Assembly: GCA_029721435.1 (NCBI GenBank)
Contig: CM056583.1
Coordinates: 54,663,620 to 54,727,619 of the forward strand
DNA: 64,000 nucleotides
Direction: 5' to 3'
Origin: Gymnothorax reevesii
Taxonomy: Eukaryota; Chordata; Actinopteri; Anguilliformes; Muraenidae
Position 1 is the stretch's first letter. Each line of letters begins with the position of its first letter. Position numbers and translations under genes: made by a program. Of the stretch, positions 57,513 through 64,000 are shown piece by piece. The notes beneath the pieces were generated by a model. The model made no database searches. It was given only the letters and a program-made list of their open reading frames with translations, and was not told where the DNA came from.

Positions 57513-58212
57513 AAAGAAGGACGGAATGCTGAAAATTCTCGGTCACGTACCAGCCCCCAAACTCTAATTTTACTACGATATTCACGTTAATGACAATGCC
57601 TAAGATCTGCTGGAGTCAAATTGGTATATATGGAAATAAGTCAGAAAATTAACACTTTACGTGTTATGCCAGTAAAGTTAAGAAATCAATTAGAATTGTT
57701 TATTTCTTTAGTACTGGAATTATTATAGTAATAAGATGCATTTAAGACTAAGCTTTGTATTGGATTTGTTTTGTTTAAAACCTGGCAACTGCAAAAAATT
57801 ATAACGAAAAACAATGGTAAAACCTAGTATCTGATAAAAGGTTAACTAAGGTCACTTAAGGTCAATGAGAAAAACTTAATTTATCGATGAATAAACACGA
57901 TGTTAATGACCCTTCATAAAAATCACACTTGTAGTTTAATATAAACCTACGTATTCTTCATCCAGATCTGGATCCTTGAATCCGGATTTACTCAAAACAA
58001 TGAAAATGTTGGTTCCTAGGCTTTACCTTCGTACATTAGAGCCATACTCCTAAATTATATCTGGCTTTATCCTTTATTCTAGTCAATTTCGGACCATAAT
58101 TACAAAAATGAACAGCACGATATTGTGAAGGAGACTTGAAACTTGTGATAGATACCATAAAATAATGTGGAAAATCATTATTGAAATAATAAATCAGGTG
58201 GGAAGGTAGGGT
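57513..58212. other. Non-coding, AT-rich
   Basis: Follows the last reading of the broken gene and may contain its 3' untranslated part. No terminal repeat matching a site upstream of 55800 was found by eye. Confidence 0.4.
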
Positions 58213-58366
58213 CATTTTCTCATAGACTTCTATAGCTTTGAACTTCTTTCTGCAGCCACCGACATCGCCATCGGCTGGCCATTAAATAGAATGCAATTTT
58301 AAGAGATTTCTACATTGGCTTCACTTTCAGACTCAGGTCCATCTTTTTATACAGTCTATGCACGCA
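58213..58366 (+). repeat. MITE-like fish repeat fragment
   Basis: The words TCATAGACTTCTATAG, CATCGGCTGGCCATTA, GAATGCAATTTTAAG, TTGGCTTCACTTTCAGA and the end TATACAGTCTATG follow the order of a very common teleost MITE. The ends ATAGACT and AGTCTAT are inverted relative to each other. The 137-codon frame at 58315-58728 starts inside this repeat and shows no domain. Confidence 0.6.
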
Positions 58367-61300
58367 CTCAAATGTCCCCTGCTTGTTCTTGGATTTGCAC
58401 GGCTTCTAATCAAGCTGTGTACTTAACTGAGATCTGTCGGTGCTTGGACAGATTTTCTGCACAGGGTGTGTTTTACAGTTTACTTGGTTACGAAGCAGGT
58501 TCATATGCTCCTGCCCTCAAGGTCTATGTATCTCTGAGACTGCAATTTCATTTTAGTACTGTTAGTTATGTGCTTCCATACCAGAAGGATACCGAAAAAG
58601 GACGGACAATCTGTGTCGCAATTGATGTAGCTTTAAATACCCAAGGAAAATTTCCAATGCTTCCACAGAATGATACTTTCTGTCCAGTCCTTTTTTGCGT
58701 TCAGATACAACTGTTAGTTAAAAACTAGGAACACTTCAGGACACCTCTATAATTATTTTCAGAATTGTTGGTGTTTGTTCAGTTCAGTGCAACATGGTTT
58801 GACCAGTGGGCAGGCTGTAACCTTCAAGTCCAACCCCATTTGCAGCCTATTGCTGCAGAGTCCTGCAGAAATCCAACCCCCAGCCCTCATATTTCATGGT
58901 TTGTATGGTTTGAAAAAGGGTCATGTTTGTTGTCAAATAGAGGTTACGGAAAACAGTAAGGGCTGTCTCAGGACTGAGGACTTCAGAATGCACTCCCTGT
59001 TATTAATAGCACTGCAACATCATTCCATCATCCTGAACGGAACACTTCCATGCCTTTGACGATGAAATATTTACAGCATAAACAAAATTGGGGTTGATGT
59101 GCCAACCTGCCTAGGACAGATTTATATCCAATCTATCCATTATTTATAAGGTAAAGTGGGCTTTTCTTTCTTAGCTCCGCAAAAGATGCATCAAACTATA
59201 TGTTTATATGATCTCTCTATGAATGCAATGTCTAAAATAAATTAAAGAATATTTCATTTAGTTTGCAAGGTACATGCAGAGGGACATGAACTCTGCATTT
59301 GAAAGCTACCAGTACATGAATGGGAGCAAAATGTAAAATGTTCTGATAAAGTCTGGAACTGGATTGGCTGATGAGCTTAGTCCTGTCATCATCATTGATA
59401 TACAGTAAAGTAAGTTCAGCTTGTGCTGTCACACTAAGAGCAGTTTGACTAAAAATCCCTGGCCCTTATTTAGTGAGGTGTTCACTAACACTTATTCATC
59501 ATTATGACAACACGTTTGCTAACCTGTTTTCTGTGGCAGTCTGCAGCACCATAGGGACCATTAAATACATTGCTAGGGCTTAATTTGGCCCAGTTCTGTA
59601 TGTTGGCATTGCCACTCATTTGCCTGTACAACTGTAAACCAAGGTTTGAAGGCTGAGTAACTTAACAAAGAGGTATTTGGGGAAATTTTTTGAGTGAAAT
59701 TTAACGACACACGAAGGATGGCCTCAAATTGGAGTGCCTGTTTCTGAATGATGTTTTATCGGAGACACTAATATTCTTCCAATATAGAACTCAACTATTC
59801 TTGTTCTGTGAGTGATCTGCATAATTTCCATAATTTCATTTGTTTGGTTTACTTGAGTTAATTTAGAAAATGTACCCAGCAGTTGCATGATCTACCATCA
59901 GATGTTGACTAAAGAGAGGGTTGTATTAGAGATGGGAAATAACCAATACCTGGACTCCTGAGTAATTAGGAAGGAAAGATTCATCCCACAAACTTCTGCG
60001 GTCCTGTTGCTGAGAGATAGTCTCCTGACCAGTTGGGGATGGGGGTAGGGGATAAAAGTGAGGAGAAAGTGGAAAACTGTTTTATTTAGGTAACAGGATA
60101 AATTCTCAGCTATAGTTTGTCCTTAAAAATGGCCTTAACAGCCATAAAAACCAATGGGATTCCTTCCTGCAATCTTTTATTGTTAAAAAAACAAAGTGGC
60201 TACCAAAACAAGATTTGTTTAATCTCCTTGGTGTGTTCATGTTGGAAGTTGGTCCTTCTTATTACAAGAAGACAAGGACATGGGTTGAATGAATTCTAGT
60301 GCTGTTTAGTTTAAGAAATTGAAATGTTATTCTTTCAATTAAAGCTCTGTTAAGACTTTTTGTCTGCTCTACTTTATTTTCCCTTCCTTACGATGTCAGT
60401 ATGTGGACAACAACATATTCCAGTGGCGCTTTCCACGTGGAACACAGCCTGGGTTTGGACAGTTGGACAAGAATATCTGAATCCTATTGTCAGAGCAAAT
60501 CTATACTGTGTATGCCTGAGGCCAGTCCTTACATCAATCCACGGTATAAAAGGCTTTCGATCGGTTTGCTTCCAATCAGTACAATGCATATGGATTTACG
60601 AAGCACAACAACACGCTCAGAACTGTGCAGATACCACTGCTGGATGATACTGAATATAAAATTGTTCCTTCAGATCTTTGCTGTCAGGTTACTCCCACAC
60701 ATTTGTTGATTAGCAGTACATTAGTCATTTAAAATTTCTAACATTATTTTATTATTTAGGTTCATGAGAAGTTTATGGCCAAGATAAAACATTTACAAGT
60801 AAGATGAGGGCAAATGTCAGGTCAAAGCTGCTAGTGGGACAGATTAAGCATTTTGCTTGTAGCATCCAAAAAAATAATAGTATTTTTTGACCACAACTGT
60901 TGGACATATTTTTGAACAGGCTGCTTTTTGATCTGGCACACAGCTAGGGCACACATTTGACTCAAATAAAATGAGAGTGAAATATGATATTCAATCTTTG
61001 CTCAACCATTGCAATTTTTAGCTTCTGGCAATCAGACTGTTTATCCAAATGATTAAGTACCATCTGTTTCAATGTTCAGGCTGTTTTAGCATTTAATGTA
61101 AAAAAGAAAAAAAATCCATATTGTATGATAACAGTCATTAGTCTAGTGAAGACTTTGAAAGTTTCAAAGCTTTAAGCTTGATATTATTATTATTATTATT
61201 ATTATTGCAGCTTGCAACATGGCAAAGCTTACTATTTATTCTGTCTAATAGTGCTTTTAACCTCCCTGGAAAATTCCAACTTTCACCTAGGAGTATGGGA

Positions 61301-61489
61301 CAGGAAAACCTGTCAAACTGTTTTAAACAAGGAAATAACCATTAAAAAAAAACAATTAACAAAAAATAATTGTACGTCAAAGTTCAACACAAATGCAGAT
61401 AAATGCAGTTCTTTTTGTTTTTTAGTTGCCAAGTGACTCCTTGTGACTCTCAAGTGACTCTCCATCATACTTTATCCACCCTGGTTGGT
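58367..61489. other. Non-coding; ATT microsatellite
   Basis: No gene recognised. An ATT microsatellite lies at 61178-61206. Frames at 60360-60709 overlap on both strands and have no support. Confidence 0.45.
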
Positions 61490-61830
61490 GAACTCTTAAT
61501 TGACAAAGAGGTCATATACCAGGCCTGGTCACCTGCCCCAAGTGCCCTGAAATGTGACAGCTAATGAGCAAATTATAGAGAGGGGGCACTGCGAACCCCA
61601 CTGGTTAGCTTTGCTTCCTTGTCACTGCCCCTTTCAGGTGATTTATCTGGTTCTTAAAGCTGGAGCGGTGGACATGCTTCACCTTTGCAAGCCCAGCAAC
61701 TCCAGAGCCTGAGCTCGCCCCATGCTTTAGCGGACCCATAAAACTCTCATTAAAATGGCAACATGTTAATGCACCATCCACCTGCATTTTTTAATTTACC
61801 GAGGAAGGGTTTTCTTGCCTGAAAGCAAAG
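61490..61830. promoter_or_regulatory. Candidate conserved non-coding element
   Basis: A repeat-free block of balanced composition with E-box-like CACCTG and homeodomain-like words (CTTAATTGAC, CATTAAAATGG, GTTAATGCACC, TTTAATTTACC) and no convincing frame. It resembles vertebrate conserved enhancers, but this is appearance only; an alignment to other vertebrates is needed. Confidence 0.22.
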
Positions 61831-63500
61831 GTGTTCTGCCCTATTAACAAGCTATATACATACCAGGTACCCTGACATCCTGAATGAGAGAAAAAACTCT
61901 TCAAGAACAGTTCGACTTGTAGGAATAAGAGTTGCATTCAATATGTGAACTATGGTATATTATACTGCAATGGGACATGAAAAACCTAATAAAGATTCCC
62001 ACTTCTGAGAATTAGCTTGATATTGCTGAAGAACAACAACATAGCAATTTGACATTTTTATATTATTTGTATGTCTTCCTCAACTCAAATCGGCTAAAGA
62101 ACAGCAAACAGTGGGCTGCTTTAGCTGTTACTGTTAAATTTACTCTTTGAAGTTCAGTGCTCCTGTCAAAGTTGCTTTTTGTTCCTGCCATGGTTTGTCG
62201 CTCTCACTCACCTTTTCTGTGCTAAAACCTTGAGAAGTATAATCTTCGGCCACAATCTTTTCCAATAATAATGTTGTCTGAATTCATCAATTTTGCAGCC
62301 CGTTTACTTGTTATTTACTTTGAACAGTCGCAGTGTCACTGTTTTAAGCACTGCCCTTCATTGCATTTTTTGGACAGCCGGTATTAGACTTTAAAGCGGT
62401 CCTCTGATCTGTAAAAATGTTCAAGTCTTTGGGAAGAATATTTGATGATAATTGTAAAGCTTCTGGGCTTTATGTATTCGCAGCAGTGCACAAGGACGTC
62501 TCCATGGACAGGTGGTTTGTGTGTGATGTGTGCGGGATCAGGCAGGGAGTAAAGTGGTCACATGAGGTGATGGCACTGAAGGAGGTTCTGTCCTTTTGCT
62601 TGCTTACCGTAGCATTTTCCATGCACTTGTACACTAAGCGCCACCAACCCAAACTGCATGGTTGCTCTGTGATACTTGTGCAGTGGAATTCATGCAGCAT
62701 AAGCTAGATGTTTTGGTTTCTTTCTTTTTTTTTTTTCAGAAACAAAAAATCTAGTTTATTTCCTCAATGAAAAAGTCTGATTGAGAAAACAGAACTAAGA
62801 GTATTTTGTAATTTATCTCTGTTTTATTTTCAATGTCTTGTTCCATATTACTCATAGTCATGCTCTTCATTTAAATTAATCTCTTGTTGTCTGTTCTTTG
62901 TCTCTGATTAGTCTGTCTCATACAGTTGGATTACTCATGTAAAAACTGTCTCTGTGGAACCTTTGAGGTCTGATTCCGAGACCTCGCCGAGACATTGGTT
63001 TTTCTTTTTTTGGTTGAATGTCATATCCCATCTATCAATTGTAAAAGCAGCACATTGAATTCTGCATCTTGTCAACCAAATCTTTGTGATCATTTCTTGA
63101 TACATGATTGGGGGAAATTACATTTTCCAGTTGGTCTGAAAGTTATTTTGTATCTGATCAAGACTCATTGAGAAAAGGGAGTAAAATAAGAGTACAGTAT
63201 GAGCTGTCATGACACTTGATGACTCTAATGTCATAAACTGGCTATTTTGTTGATGATGGGTGTACATTATGAGTTACTTGTTACTGCACAATATCTAGGA
63301 TAATGTTCATATGATGTAAGCTATAACGACAATATGTGCCACAATGTTTATCGCTTCATGCACCATGATTGTGTATTAAATATAATCTACACTGGCTATA
63401 TTGGTTATGCTATGTTGGATTATTTTTTGACATGTTTGTAATATTGTAGAATAGGCTTCATGGCAAATAGTAAGTCCATGTGATTTGGAAAACTATCCCA
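61831..63500. other. Non-coding, no feature recognised
   Basis: The 96-codon frame at 62417-62707 contains three cysteines near VCDVCGIRQG but has no recognisable domain and an overlapping antisense frame, so it is not called. A poly-T run precedes 62740. Confidence 0.4.
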
Positions 63501-64000
63501 CTGTGAGGATTCTGTAGATCTGTTGTCTGGTCCATGTCTTGTTTTTCTTGCCTTTGTTTAAGTTTGTTTAAGTTTGTTTATTTAAGCTTGAATAACACAG
63601 TTCATGTGTTATTCTTGTCCCATGTTTATTTGTTGTCTTTTCTCTGTGTCTTGGTCCAATGCCCCTTAATTGTATCTTGCATCTTTTTACACCATCGCTG
63701 TTTGCTCGTGTTGTTTCATCTCTCGCCTTGCCTCCGCAATGCTTTCCCCCCCCATACTGTGTTTGTTCGTTTAGTCTGCTTGTATATCTGTTCCCATTTA
63801 CTTCAGTCTGTGGTCTGTTGCTGTCTTCTGTTGGCCGCTGGTGAGCTGCATTTGTGCAGTTCTGCCCATGGTGTTTTTTTTTTTTTTTTTTGCTGCGGTT
63901 TTTTTTTTGCGTTTAATATTTCTGTGTTCCTGTGTTATTCCAATCTCCCAGTTTTTGACTCTGCTCAAGCTTCTGACTTCATCTTTGGATCCTGTCATCA
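63501..64000. other. T-rich segment, possibly part of an LTR
   Basis: The segment has GTTTAAGTTT repeats (about 63557-63580), an inverted GAATAACACA/TGTGTTATTC pair (about 63590-63614), long T runs (about 63876-63910) and a TCTTGTTTTTCTTGCC-type context. This texture recalls fish LTRs, but the window ends before a second copy or a coding region could be seen. Confidence 0.2.

Noticed and set aside
58315..58728. 137-codon plus-strand frame
   Set aside because: Its start lies within a MITE-like repeat and the rest has no motif I can place; it is not supported as a gene.
62417..62707. 96-codon frame with VCDVCGIRQG, possible zinc ribbon
   Set aside because: Only one C-x2-C pair is present and the remainder has no second metal pair at a sensible distance.

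Overview
The window looks like intergenic or intronic DNA of a teleost (ray-finned) fish. It is AT-rich. I recognise no intact protein-coding gene, rRNA or host tRNA gene. Its recognisable content is fish-type repeats: Tc1-like transposons, a Ty3/gypsy retroelement, CR1/L2-group and L1-like LINEs, tRNA-headed SINEs, a Kolobok-like TTAA transposon, and two repeat families with a hairpin head followed by ATTGTTTTTG. Family names come from motifs and remembered repeat consensus; no database search was possible.

Layout. 1-11 kb: mostly single-copy non-coding DNA with one interspersed-repeat tail (2640-2868), a GC-rich block (5400-5820) and a stretch that looks like a conserved non-coding element (7280-7560). 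11.07-15.17 kb: a minus-strand, truncated and frame-broken Ty3/gypsy element, followed by a 45-bp-armed palindrome. 15.7-16.5 kb: an internally deleted Tc1 copy with both ends. 17.3-19.7 kb: a plus-strand LINE relic. 19.9-20.6 kb: a 160-bp tandem repeat rich in AGGTCA. 21.43-25.81 kb: a nested set in which a Tc1-like element has been split by a fold-back MITE and by a 2.6-kb TTAA element that carries a THAP-domain relic on one strand and a P2X7-C-terminus-like relic on the other. 26.85-29.29 kb: a 5'-truncated L1 with a 14-bp target-site duplication. 29.73-30.22 kb: a SINE with a 13-bp duplication. 31-34 kb: scattered repeat fragments. 35.7-42.0 kb: a two-copy compound repeat with 21 very regularly spaced AGCGCC boxes. 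45.3-45.4 kb: a possible promoter (CRE plus TATA box), 0.4 kb before a roughly 100-copy, 53/54-bp G-rich minisatellite (45.8-51.28 kb). 54.95-55.1 kb: a second hairpin-head repeat. 55.35-55.56 kb: a second long palindrome. 55.8-57.5 kb: a degraded two-exon gene of an uncharacterised eukaryotic family with a D-N-C-x-G-Q-N motif. The rest to 64 kb is non-coding with small repeats.

The genes do not form a working pathway. They are remains of separate mobile elements, and their nesting gives an insertion order. The least ordinary items are the 21-box lattice at 36-42 kb, the THAP/P2X7-like TTAA element, and the D-N-C-x-G-Q-N gene, whose intron can still be placed to the base.
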